Shown here piece after piece: positions 42,360 through 50,476 of a DNA stretch of 64,000 nt. The stretch is taken from positions 248,001 to 312,000 of the forward strand of contig CALAUA010000014.1 of the NCBI GenBank assembly GCA_937891975.1, given 5' to 3'. Position numbers and translations under genes: made by a program. Below the pieces are notes generated by a model. The model searched no databases and was not told where the DNA came from. It saw only the letters and a program-made list of their open reading frames with translations. Positions within the stretch are counted from its first letter, which is position 1. The number at the start of each line of letters is the position of its first letter. This stretch comes from an uncultured Bacteroidales bacterium (GTDB lineage Bacteria; Bacteroidota; Bacteroidia; Bacteroidales; Paludibacteraceae).

Positions 42360-42911
42360 ATGATATACAAAATAACCTTTTTGTGTGACGATGTAGATGA
42401 TTTCCGTCGCGTATTTGAAGCCGATAGCGAGGCTACGTTCTTGGACTTACATCAAGCCATCTTGAAGAGTGCTGGCTATCCTGATGACCAGATGACTTCG
42501 TTCTTCATGTGCAACGATCGTTGGGAGAAAGAGCAAGAGGTCACTCTCGTAGAGATGGGAAGTAATTTCGAGTACGACAATATGGTCATGGAGTCCACTC
42601 GCCTTAGCGATCTTATGGAGGAGCGTGGTCAGCGCCTCATCTATGTCTTTGATCCTATGTACGAACGCTATTTTTTCGGTAGTCTCTCTGAAATCATGCC
42701 TGGTTATTGCGATGGTGTCACTTGTACCGAGTCGCGTGGCCTAGCGCCTAAGCAATTGCAGACCGAGGATCTTGCAGAGGCTGCTCGTGCTAAAGATATG
42801 CAGGACTGGGGACTTGATGATGACCTCTTTGGTGATAGTCAATTCGACATGGATGACTTGGATGCTGACGGCTTCCAAGACTTGAGCTTCGACGACGGCT
42901 CAATGTTCTAA
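42360..42911 (+). CDS. Plasmid pRiA4b ORF-3-like / IS1096 TnpR-like family protein
   Basis: 183 residues. The N-terminal half is the family fold: MIYKITFLCDDVDDFRRVFEADSEATFLDLHQAIL, then FFMCNDRWEKEQEVTLVEM and RLIYVFDPMYERYFFGSL. The C-terminal 60 residues are very acidic and lack structure cues (GLDDDLFGDSQFDMDDLDADG). Despite the name, no transposon parts are nearby; Bacteroidota carry this form as a chromosomal housekeeping gene of unknown role. Its stop overlaps the miaA start by 1 nt (TAATG). Confidence 0.82.
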   Translation: MIYKITFLCDDVDDFRRVFEADSEATFLDLHQAILKSAGYPDDQMTSFFMCNDRWEKEQEVTLVEMGSNFEYDNMVMESTRLSDLMEERGQRLIYVFDPMYERYFFGSLSEIMPGYCDGVTCTESRGLAPKQLQTEDLAEAARAKDMQDWGLDDDLFGDSQFDMDDLDADGFQDLSFDDGSMF

Positions 42912-43804
42912 TGCCTACACTGGTTGTTATATTAGGTCCTACGGGCGTAGGCAAAACCGAACTTAGTCTCCGCTTGGCAGAAGAGTACGGTTGCCCCATT
43001 GTGAGTGCCGATTCGCGCCAAATATATAGCGATCTACCTATTGGCACGGCAGCACCTTCGCCAGAGGAGCAAGCTCGAGTAAAGCACTACTTTATTGGTT
43101 GTAAGCAACTCACAGAAACATATAATGCTGGACAATATGCACGCGACTGCCGTGCTTTGCTCAACCAACTCTTCCTTACCCACGAACGTGTGGTCATGGT
43201 AGGTGGTAGTATGATGTATATTGAGGCGGTATGCAAAGGATTGGATGACATTCCCGACATTCCTCAAAGCATACGACAGCAGGTACGCGAGCAGTATGCC
43301 GAATCCGGGTTGGAGTGGCTACAAGCCGAGGTGGAACGCCTCGATCCCGAGTATTGGAACGAGGTAGATCGGCAAAACCCACAACGCCTTATGCATTGCC
43401 TCGAGGTGTGCCATGCGAGCGGAAAACCCTATTCGAACTTTCGAGTATCAGGGATCGGAAATAAAGTGGCGGAGAACGATTTTGATATTGAATACCGCAT
43501 GGTGGAACGACCACGAGCTGAACTTTACGAACGCATCAATCTTCGTGTACATAAGATGATTGAAGCAGGATTACTCAACGAAGCACGCACAGCGTTGGAG
43601 AAAGTGGGAGCGATGGAGAACGGTGTACTCAAAGACGATATTGAACTCCCCAATAGCCTCAATACCGTTGGATACAAGGAGTTATTGCCATATTTTAAAG
43701 GAGAATATACGCTCAGTAGAGCGATTGAATTAATACAACAGAATAGCCGTCATTATGCCAAACGACAAATGACATGGTGGCGTTCGCGTTTGAAGGATTT
43801 TTAA
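42911..43804 (+). CDS. miaA: tRNA dimethylallyltransferase
   Basis: 297 residues. P-loop GPTGVGKTELS at 9-19, SADSRQIYSDLPIGTA (substrate loop), the GGSMMYIEAVCKGL segment and DPEYWNEVDRQNPQRLMHCLEV are all MiaA blocks; NTVGYKELLPYFKGEY and RHYAKRQMTWWR end the protein. It adds dimethylallyl to A37 of tRNAs reading UNN codons. Confidence 0.95.
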   Translation: MPTLVVILGPTGVGKTELSLRLAEEYGCPIVSADSRQIYSDLPIGTAAPSPEEQARVKHYFIGCKQLTETYNAGQYARDCRALLNQLFLTHERVVMVGGSMMYIEAVCKGLDDIPDIPQSIRQQVREQYAESGLEWLQAEVERLDPEYWNEVDRQNPQRLMHCLEVCHASGKPYSNFRVSGIGNKVAENDFDIEYRMVERPRAELYERINLRVHKMIEAGLLNEARTALEKVGAMENGVLKDDIELPNSLNTVGYKELLPYFKGEYTLSRAIELIQQNSRHYAKRQMTWWRSRLKDF

Positions 43805-43807
43805 AAG

Positions 43808-44860
43808 ATGAAAAAAACAACAATGATATGCTTTGCACTAACGATGATAATTGTTGGTTGCAAAAAAGTAACAGTAGATTTTACTTATTCGCCTACCGAA
43901 CCTCGTGCAGGCGAAACCATCAAGTTTAGCAACAATAGTAGTGCAGGCGAGAGTTGGGCATGGAGCTTTGGTGACAATTCTACAAGTATGAGCAAGCACC
44001 CTAGTAAGATTTACAAAAAAGCGGGTACGTATATGGTTACACTGATGGTAGATAGTGCTAAGAATCAAACTCATAGCAAGTTAATTACCGTATGCGATAC
44101 AACTCCCACCTTTGTTTGTTCATCTGATTCCGTATTGCATTACCACGACGTTACGCTCACTGCCAATATCTACAATCCATTCAAATATCAGTTGTCTTAC
44201 CAATGGACATTACCAGATGATTGTGTGTTGCAATCGGGCAAACTGACCGATGCTTCTATCGTGGTGTATTTTACTGCTACAGGGGAAATACCAGTACAAC
44301 TTTCTATCACCCAAAACGATACAACATACAATATCAATAACAAGTCTATCGTTGTTTATCCCGTTAAAGCACCATCCATTGTCATGCGCAATACCGATAA
44401 GATGGTTATGCGCCAACGTATTATTAACGATCGTATCGAAAAGGTTACCGATGCTACAGACACTGATAAACGTATCATTGAGCAAGCAACCGACACACTG
44501 GTCGAGTTCAATGGTATTACGTTTACTGCGAGCCAACTGTCCACCACCATCCCTAACTTTGCCCAACTATCCATCAGCCGTATTCAGATTGACAAGATGG
44601 CACAGAAGTGGTATCTTGCCACTGCCAATGGACTATTGGTGGCTAATTTTGATGGTAGCAACCAAGTTATGATTGATGCGCAAGCCACAGGAGCACTCTA
44701 TGTAGATGCTGAACGCAATCGTATCTATTGGGCTAGCAACAAGGGGGTATATGCCATGCCGCTCATCAAGAGTAAAAACAATCAATTCACAACTACTCCG
44801 CAACAATATAACAATCTGAACAATATTGACTTAATCACAGTCAACAACACTCCTCAATAA
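43808..44860 (+). CDS. PKD-domain lipoprotein
   Basis: 350 residues with a lipobox Cys18 (IIVGCKK). A PKD domain spans about 20-95: FTYSPTEPRAGETIKFSNNSS, AWSFGDNSTS and KAGTYMVTLMVDS. A second immunoglobulin-like part (about 100-185) follows. The C-terminal part (about 255-335) holds a beta-propeller-like blade: QKWYLATANGLLVANFDGS, GALYVDAERNRIYWASNKGVYA. It is probably a surface or periplasmic lipoprotein binding a glycan or protein. It sits between miaA (3 nt) and the glycogen synthase gene. Confidence 0.8.
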   Translation: MKKTTMICFALTMIIVGCKKVTVDFTYSPTEPRAGETIKFSNNSSAGESWAWSFGDNSTSMSKHPSKIYKKAGTYMVTLMVDSAKNQTHSKLITVCDTTPTFVCSSDSVLHYHDVTLTANIYNPFKYQLSYQWTLPDDCVLQSGKLTDASIVVYFTATGEIPVQLSITQNDTTYNINNKSIVVYPVKAPSIVMRNTDKMVMRQRIINDRIEKVTDATDTDKRIIEQATDTLVEFNGITFTASQLSTTIPNFAQLSISRIQIDKMAQKWYLATANGLLVANFDGSNQVMIDAQATGALYVDAERNRIYWASNKGVYAMPLIKSKNNQFTTTPQQYNNLNNIDLITVNNTPQ

Positions 44861-44890
44861 CTCTTATCTAGCATTCGCTCGAACGATAAA

Positions 44891-44918
44891 ATTCATAATT
44901 CATAATTCTTAATTAACT
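44891..44918. repeat. 7-bp array directly before the glycogen synthase start
   Basis: ATTCATA, ATTCATA, ATTCTTA and ATTAACT in 7-bp register, ending at the base before the GTG start codon at 44919, just as the 148-168 array abuts the gldB ATG. Confidence 0.75.
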
Positions 44919-46415
44919 GTGCAACCAGAATACATTTTCGAAACTAGTTGGGAGGTGTGCAATCGTGTAGGCGGTATCTATGCCGTCCTCTCTACGCGTG
45001 CCGCTTCCATGCAAGCAGAACACAAAGATAAAGTCATTTTCTTCGGTCCCGATTTTGGCGAACACTCCAATCTCACCTTCAAAGAGAGCAAAACACTCCT
45101 CAAAGGCTGGCGCCCTAAAGGCGTGCGCGTAGGTCGTTGGCAAGTGCCAGGCAATCCTATTGCCGTGCTCCTCAAGTGGGACGAACTATGGGCAGAGAAA
45201 GACCAAATCTTCGGTCATATGTGGGAGAAGTATGGAGTGCAGAGCCATGCTGCCTACGGCGACTATGATGAGAGTTGCCTCTTCGCTTATGCGGTTGGAC
45301 AAGTGGCTGAGAGCTTGTATCGTCATCTGGATATGCCTACGACGGTGATGCATTGCAACGAATGGCAAACGGCATTCACTATCCTTTACTTGCGCGAGCA
45401 TTGCCCTGCTATTGGTACGCTCTTCACTACCCATGCTACCAGCATTGGTCGCAGTATCGCAGGTAATGGCAAACCGCTCTATGATTGCTTCGATGGCTTC
45501 CATGGCGATCAGATGGCGCAGGAGCTGAATATGGTCAGCAAGCACTCCGCCGAGAAGAAGGCAGCGCACTATGCCGACTGCTTCACTACTGTGAGCAACA
45601 TCACCGCTCGCGAGTGTAAGCAACTGCTTGACAAACCAGTGGATATTGTCACTCCTAATGGCTTTGAGCAAGGCTTCGTGCCACAAGGCAAGGAGTTTGA
45701 CGCCGCACGCAAACGTGCACGCAATACTTTGATCTCCCTCGCCCGTGCAAAGGGTATTGACGCCCAAGGCACCGACATGCTCATCGGCACCGCCGGCCGC
45801 TACGAGTGGAAGAACAAAGGCATCGATGTCTTTTTGGAGGCGATGAAAAAATTAGGCGAAGCCCCTGCCTCTACACTATACACCTTACACCCTACACCAT
45901 CACAAAAGCAAGTCATCGCTTTCGTCATGATCCCCTACCTCGACCGCGAAGATTTTACCGTAGGCAACGTACATGTGGTATTCGTACCTACCTATCTCAA
46001 TGGCAACGATGGCGTGCTAAATTTGCCTTATTATGATTTGTTGATTGGTTTGGATTTGACCGTCTTCCCTAGTTATTACGAGCCATGGGGTTATACCCCA
46101 CTCGAAAGTATGGCTTTCCATGTACCTACTATCACCACCAGCTTGAGTGGCTATGGTGTATGGTGCGAGGAGCAGGGCTGTACCACAATTGATAAAGGTG
46201 TAGCGGTTATTTATCGCAACGATAGCAATACCGACGATGTGATTAATCATATTGTCCATACGATAGAGTATTACCTCTCGCTCACCCCACGCAAAGTAGC
46301 TGCCGCCCGCAAGGCAGCCGTAGAGTTGGCATTGCAAGCCGAGTGGAAGAACTTCTTCACCTACTACCGCGAAGCATACACTATCGCTTTGAAGAAGGCG
46401 CTTGCTCGACAATAA
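44919..46415 (+). CDS. Glycogen synthase (GT3-like)
   Basis: 498 residues from a GTG start directly after a 7-bp array. Bacteroidota glycogen synthases of the GT3 (eukaryotic-like) type begin just as here: PEYIFETSWEVCNRVGGIYAVLST. Later blocks are MHCNEWQTAFTILYLREH, TVSNITARECKQLL, ADGR-equivalent GTAGRYEWKNKGIDVFLEAM and PSYYEPWGYTPLESMAFHVPTITT. It extends alpha-1,4-glucan from UDP- or ADP-glucose. Between LGEAP and KQVIAFVMIP there is an extra STLYTLHPTPSQ stretch, coded by a 7-bp array (45871-45905), in a loop of the C-terminal domain. Confidence 0.92.
   Translation: MQPEYIFETSWEVCNRVGGIYAVLSTRAASMQAEHKDKVIFFGPDFGEHSNLTFKESKTLLKGWRPKGVRVGRWQVPGNPIAVLLKWDELWAEKDQIFGHMWEKYGVQSHAAYGDYDESCLFAYAVGQVAESLYRHLDMPTTVMHCNEWQTAFTILYLREHCPAIGTLFTTHATSIGRSIAGNGKPLYDCFDGFHGDQMAQELNMVSKHSAEKKAAHYADCFTTVSNITARECKQLLDKPVDIVTPNGFEQGFVPQGKEFDAARKRARNTLISLARAKGIDAQGTDMLIGTAGRYEWKNKGIDVFLEAMKKLGEAPASTLYTLHPTPSQKQVIAFVMIPYLDREDFTVGNVHVVFVPTYLNGNDGVLNLPYYDLLIGLDLTVFPSYYEPWGYTPLESMAFHVPTITTSLSGYGVWCEEQGCTTIDKGVAVIYRNDSNTDDVINHIVHTIEYYLSLTPRKVAAARKAAVELALQAEWKNFFTYYREAYTIALKKALARQ
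45871..45905. repeat. 7-bp array inside the glycogen synthase gene
   Basis: CTACACT, ATACACC, TTACACC, CTACACC and ATCACAA, giving TACAC every 7 bp. It encodes STLYTLHPTPSQ, where homologues as I remember them have a short loop. Confidence 0.8.
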
Positions 46416-46440
46416 TTTATTGAGGGGCTCTACACTCAAC

Positions 46441-46477
46441 AAAAGACCATTTGTGTGCGAAACACAAATGGTCTTTT
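46441..46477. terminator. Bidirectional terminator between glycogen synthase and pepD
   Basis: A 16-bp perfect stem (46441-46456 with 46462-46477) with a 5-nt loop GCGAA, starting with A4 and ending with T4, so it works in both directions. Confidence 0.92.
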
Positions 46478-46557
46478 GTTTTAAGATTGCCATTCTCTTT
46501 ACCTTTCCCATTCTACCGAGCGACAACCGAGAGAAGAGCGAGCCAATTACTAGGCGG

Positions 46558-48027
46558 TTACAGCGTCTCAAGTACGCGTTGGAGCCATTGCCAGCATTTG
46601 CCTGTGGAACTGATACTCAGGCGCTCTTGTGGTGAGTGGACACCGAACATTTGAGGACCAATAGACACCATATCCAAATATGGATACTTCTCCAAGAACA
46701 AACCACACTCTAAGCCCGCATGGATAGCCAATACCTTTGGCTCCGCAGCAAATAAGTCTTGGTATGCTTTCTTCGTCACTTCCAACAATGGCGATTGTGG
46801 GTTAGGCGCCCAACCTGGATAGCCGTCACCATGCGTCACCTCATCGCAAGCCAATGCCAAAGCACACTCTACCATCTGCTTTAGATCGTGTTTCTTACTT
46901 TCAATAGAAGAACGTTGGCTGGTGTTCACCTCGATATATGCGCTCTTATCATCCTCGCGCATCTTCACGCTGGCGAGGTTGGTGCTGGTCTCCACCAAAC
47001 CAGGCATGTTTTTCGACATAGCCATCATACCATGAGGGCAAGCGTAGAGCGCTTGCAAAAGGCGTTTGGCCCCTACTTCGGGGATAAACTGCTCGGGCAT
47101 ATCAGTTGTCTCAAGGGTCATGAAGAAGTCCTTCTCTACATCGCCAATCTCCGCTTCAATAGTAGCGATATAATGATTGAGCATCACACGGATATCCTCT
47201 TTATACGCCATAGGGATAGCAATCACCGCCTCTGCCTCGCGAGCAATCGCGTTGCGCAAGTTACCACCATTGATCGTAGCCAACTGCATATCAGTAGCTT
47301 GCATTACTTGGTAGAGGAAACGCACGAGAATCTTATTGGCATTGCCACGACCTTTGTTGATGTCATCGCCCGAGTGACCGCCCATGAGTCCACCGACTTT
47401 GAGGTGAATGGCGAGATGAGAGGTTAAAGGTGAAAGGTTAGAGGCGAGAGGTTGATAGTGCATCTTGGCGAGGGTGTCGATACCACCTGCGCAGCCGATG
47501 AAGACTTGTCCGTCGTCCTCAGAGTCGAGGTTGATGAGTTGCTTGCCATTGAGGCAACCGTCTTGCAGACGGAAAGCACCTGTGAGGCCTGTCTCCTCGT
47601 CCACAGTAAAGAGGCACTCCAATGCTGGGTGCTTCAAAGTATCGGAAGTGATGGCTGCCAACATAAGCGCCATACCGATGCCGTTATCTGCGCCAAGGGT
47701 AGTACCCTCGGCTTTGACGAAATCACCATCAATATAGGTGTGGATAGGGTCGTTGTCAAAATCATGCACGGTGTCGTTGTTCTTCTCACACACCATATCC
47801 ATATGCGCTTGCAGAATCACGCCTGGTTTATCCTCGTAACCAGGAGTTGCAGGTTTGCGCATAATGATATTGCCTGCTTCGTCCACAGTGTGTTCCAGGT
47901 TATGCTTTACGGCAAACGCCTTGAGCCATTCGATAATCTTGCCTTCGCGCTTCGATGGGCGAGGCACTTGGGTAATCTCATGGAAGATGGAGAAAACCTC
48001 CTTTGGTTGCAATTCTTGTATATTCAT
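46558..48027 (-). CDS. pepD: Aminoacyl-histidine dipeptidase
   Basis: 489 residues, a M20-type metallopeptidase. Metal-site landmarks are ILQAHMDMVCE, GTTLGADNGIGMALML (bridging Asp), CLFTVDEETGLTGAF (catalytic Glu pair) and later NPQSPLLEVTKK and IHAGLECGLFLEKYP. GGLMGGHSGDDINKGRGNA starts the lid domain. It cleaves X-His dipeptides and related dipeptides in the cytoplasm. Immediately before the lid block, LASNLSPLTSHLAIHL is coded by a 49-bp 7-bp array. It is the last gene of the T9SS-surface-protein run. Confidence 0.93.
   Translation of the reverse strand: MNIQELQPKEVFSIFHEITQVPRPSKREGKIIEWLKAFAVKHNLEHTVDEAGNIIMRKPATPGYEDKPGVILQAHMDMVCEKNNDTVHDFDNDPIHTYIDGDFVKAEGTTLGADNGIGMALMLAAITSDTLKHPALECLFTVDEETGLTGAFRLQDGCLNGKQLINLDSEDDGQVFIGCAGGIDTLAKMHYQPLASNLSPLTSHLAIHLKVGGLMGGHSGDDINKGRGNANKILVRFLYQVMQATDMQLATINGGNLRNAIAREAEAVIAIPMAYKEDIRVMLNHYIATIEAEIGDVEKDFFMTLETTDMPEQFIPEVGAKRLLQALYACPHGMMAMSKNMPGLVETSTNLASVKMREDDKSAYIEVNTSQRSSIESKKHDLKQMVECALALACDEVTHGDGYPGWAPNPQSPLLEVTKKAYQDLFAAEPKVLAIHAGLECGLFLEKYPYLDMVSIGPQMFGVHSPQERLSISSTGKCWQWLQRVLETL
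47411..47459. repeat. 7-bp array inside pepD, about seven units
   Basis: GCGAGAT, GAGAGGT, TAAAGGT, GAAAGGT, TAGAGGC, GAGAGGT and TGATAGT in 7-bp register (47411-47459). On the coding strand it encodes QPLASNLSPLTSHLA, so each 21-bp triple unit gives a seven-residue pattern. Confidence 0.75.
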
Positions 48028-48037
48028 ATTTCCTTGC

Positions 48038-48072
48038 CTTTAAACTTTAAACTATAATCTTTCAACTCATTA
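48038..48072. repeat. 7-bp array between pepD and the C69 gene
   Basis: CTTTAAA, CTTTAAA, CTATAAT, CTTTCAA and CTCATTA in 7-bp register, filling most of the 42-nt spacer and including the C69 stop codon (48070-48072). Confidence 0.7.
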
Positions 48073-49701
48073 TTCGTGTGCTACTACAGGAGCAATCTTT
48101 TGCAAAAACTCCGCAGGGTATGGTACACGGTTAGGACCTTCTGGTTCGCCATACGCATTGCGCAGGAACTGACCATCTTTCTCTTTGCGTTGTTGACCGT
48201 CAAGATACTTGACAAACAAGTATATACCCAATTCTTTCCATGCTGCGGTGGACTCTTGTGCTTGCAGGCAAGAGTAATCGGTTAGGAACTTTTGTGCTTG
48301 TTGTTGGTCCATAGCCGCCACTTGTTGGTCTATTACCGCTATTTGGCTATTGAACTTATCTTCCCATGTAGATTGTACGCGTTGGATATCAGGTACCATG
48401 GCAGAGTACTTAGTATATGCCCAGTTAGCTACGATATTGTAGGTCCACCATGCCGAGGTAGGTGAGTAGGTATAGAGGTCGCCATTGCCCTCTTGGAAGC
48501 ACTTTGGCACAGCGGTGATGGAGCTATACATAGGCACGTAGAGCGAAGTAGCTGCATCGTCCACACCAAACCAGAAAATACCACCTGCGTTAGCTCCTTC
48601 GTAGCCACGCATCTGTGCAACGAACGACCATGCTGTTTGTTGGGTAGCGATAGGACGCTCAAACCAATATTGTACGGAGTCGTATTGGAAGCCAAGTGAG
48701 CCATAGCGCAGTTTGCTATTCCATGGACCTGCATCTGGACCTTGGGTGATGTCGAGAGGCGTGCCTTCGTATTGATCGCGCATGCAGTCTTTGAGTTCTT
48801 GGGCGCTGACTTTGTGATTAGGTTTGATATAGAGTGGCATACGTTCGCCTGCGTACTTACCGCCTGTCTCAACAAAAGTTTTGCCCGATGCGAAGTCGAA
48901 GTAGCGGTCCATATCATCGGAGAACTTACGGAAGAATGACCATACGCGCGCCTCGCATACGTACAAACCAGAGAAGTCGTATGGTGCATATGCTTCTTGG
49001 AAATTGAACTCTTTGTCCTTACCCTCAAAGTAACCCTGTTTGCGTGCAAAAGATACGACATCTTTGCTCCACATCCAGTTCTCTTTGTCTTTGAAATTGA
49101 TAGTGGTGAAGCGTGCTTGGTTGGCATGCGCAGCGATACAGTCATCAGGTACACGGGTGGCTACCCATACGGCACCTTTCTCCACTTTGCCTTTGCCAAT
49201 GAGTTCCATGAGCCATACCTCGTTAGGGTCAGCGATAGAGAAGGTCTCACCACTGCTGGCATAGCCATATTCAGTCACGAGGTCGGTCATGCACTTAATT
49301 GCCTCGCGAGCAGTCTTGCAACGCTCTAATGCGATGTAAATCAGCGAGCCATAGTCAATACCCTCGCCACTCTCCAACTCTGGACGTCCGCCCCAAGTGG
49401 TCTCACCGATAGCGAGTTGATGCTCGTTCATATTGCCCACTACATTGTAGGTATGCGGCACTTGTGGAATGGTGCAAAGGGGTTTACCCGTATCCCAGTC
49501 TTTCACTTCGCGCACAGCACCTTCTGCATGATCAGCTGCGGGAACAAAGTGCAGAAAACCATAAAGGGCATAACTATCGGCAGCATACGAAATCATCGTA
49601 CTGCCATCCTGAGAGGCATCTTTGCCTACTAAGAAATTGGTGCAGGCCATTCCTGCCACCCATGCACTACAAAGTGCGAGTATCAAATAAAATCGTTTCA
49701 T
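48070..49701 (-). CDS. Secreted C69-family dipeptidase
   Basis: Start at 49701 (MKRFYLILALCSAWVAGMA), 543 residues. After the signal peptide the mature chain begins at Cys20 in ACTNFLVGKDAS, the N-terminal nucleophile of the Ntn-fold C69 family. YAADSYALYGFLHFVPA, GNMNEHQLAIGETTWGG and NEVWLMELIGKG are family blocks. It should release dipeptides in the periplasm. With PepD downstream and a nucleotidase C-domain upstream, the run handles peptides and nucleotides, but common regulation is the only proven link. Confidence 0.9.
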   Translation of the reverse strand: MKRFYLILALCSAWVAGMACTNFLVGKDASQDGSTMISYAADSYALYGFLHFVPAADHAEGAVREVKDWDTGKPLCTIPQVPHTYNVVGNMNEHQLAIGETTWGGRPELESGEGIDYGSLIYIALERCKTAREAIKCMTDLVTEYGYASSGETFSIADPNEVWLMELIGKGKVEKGAVWVATRVPDDCIAAHANQARFTTINFKDKENWMWSKDVVSFARKQGYFEGKDKEFNFQEAYAPYDFSGLYVCEARVWSFFRKFSDDMDRYFDFASGKTFVETGGKYAGERMPLYIKPNHKVSAQELKDCMRDQYEGTPLDITQGPDAGPWNSKLRYGSLGFQYDSVQYWFERPIATQQTAWSFVAQMRGYEGANAGGIFWFGVDDAATSLYVPMYSSITAVPKCFQEGNGDLYTYSPTSAWWTYNIVANWAYTKYSAMVPDIQRVQSTWEDKFNSQIAVIDQQVAAMDQQQAQKFLTDYSCLQAQESTAAWKELGIYLFVKYLDGQQRKEKDGQFLRNAYGEPEGPNRVPYPAEFLQKIAPVVAHE

Positions 49702-49705
49702 ATTC

Positions 49706-50464
49706 TTATTTTGCAACATTCATCCTCCCATCCACTTTCGCTTGTACTACCTTCACTTGTTTAATATATTCTATGTACAAGTCTCGGATTTTCTGCTCTG
49801 AGTTCCAACATTTGATGTAGTTTTTCAGTGGTAGCATACCATCGTTGCCTTGACTGAGGTAGTCGCTGGTGGCGACAGTGTATGTCTTATCCATTTCGAG
49901 AGGTTTGCCATTGATGGTGACTAGGGCTTCTTGTTGCATTACTCTGTCGCCTACGGCTTTGATTCGCATACCTGCTATGCCTTGTCCGTTTTCATAGGCG
50001 AACATCTCGCAGAGTTGTTGCAGGTCACTACCTTTTAGGGTGAGTACCACCAACATATTGTCGAAAGGCATCAGTTCGAATACGTGTCGGAAAGTGATAT
50101 CTCCTGCTGGCCATTCGCATCGCATACCTCCTATATTCACCACAGCCACATCCACGGGCTCTGGAGACAATTGTCGTGCCATAGCCAATAGCGCATCGCT
50201 CGCCCAGTTGAGCATAGGGCATTCAGGTGGATAAACTTGTAAGTCTTTTGGGGCATAACCAATGGGGGTACCCAATTGTGCTTCTAGATCGGCTTTGATG
50301 GGTGCGAGGAATTGGAGATATTGAGTATCTTGTATGGCATCCAACGTGGAGTCGATCATGAGTATTTGTCCTTGTGTTGCAGCTACGCGCATTGGTCGAT
50401 GACATGCGGTAAACAGTGCTGCGAGTAGCAGCATAGTGCAGAAGTGTTTCGTGTTGTGTAGCAT
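49706..50464 (-). CDS. 5'-nucleotidase C-terminal domain lipoprotein
   Basis: 252 residues. Signal peptide and lipobox Cys21 (LFTACHR). The mature protein is the UshA C-terminal domain on its own: NWASDALLAMARQ, VAVVNIGGMRCEWPAGDITFRHVFELMPFDNMLVVLTLKG and YTVATSDYLSQGNDGM (aromatic base-stacking region). The metallophosphatase domain is missing but is encoded at 13548-14390. The start codon and first codons lie in a TACAC 10-bp array. Probably the substrate-binding half of a two-chain nucleotidase. Confidence 0.85.
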   Translation of the reverse strand: MLHNTKHFCTMLLLAALFTACHRPMRVAATQGQILMIDSTLDAIQDTQYLQFLAPIKADLEAQLGTPIGYAPKDLQVYPPECPMLNWASDALLAMARQLSPEPVDVAVVNIGGMRCEWPAGDITFRHVFELMPFDNMLVVLTLKGSDLQQLCEMFAYENGQGIAGMRIKAVGDRVMQQEALVTINGKPLEMDKTYTVATSDYLSQGNDGMLPLKNYIKCWNSEQKIRDLYIEYIKQVKVVQAKVDGRMNVAK

Positions 50465-50476
50465 AGTGTAGTGTGG
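50431..50476. repeat. 10-bp array at the start of the 5'-nucleotidase C-domain gene
   Basis: GCATAGTGCA, GAAGTGTTTC, GTGTTGTGTA, GCATAGTGTA and GTGTGG in approximate 10-bp register, covering the start codon and the 12-nt spacer to the upstream gene. On the coding strand TACAC is 10 bp apart in the best two units. Confidence 0.55.

Noticed and set aside
42360..42911. Transposon remnant, from the IS1096/pRiA4b family name
   Set aside because: No transposase, inverted repeats or target duplication; gene lies in a normal operon with miaA.
47452..48057. 201-codon plus-strand frame opposite pepD
   Set aside because: An antisense shadow; pepD shows all metal-site motifs on the other strand.
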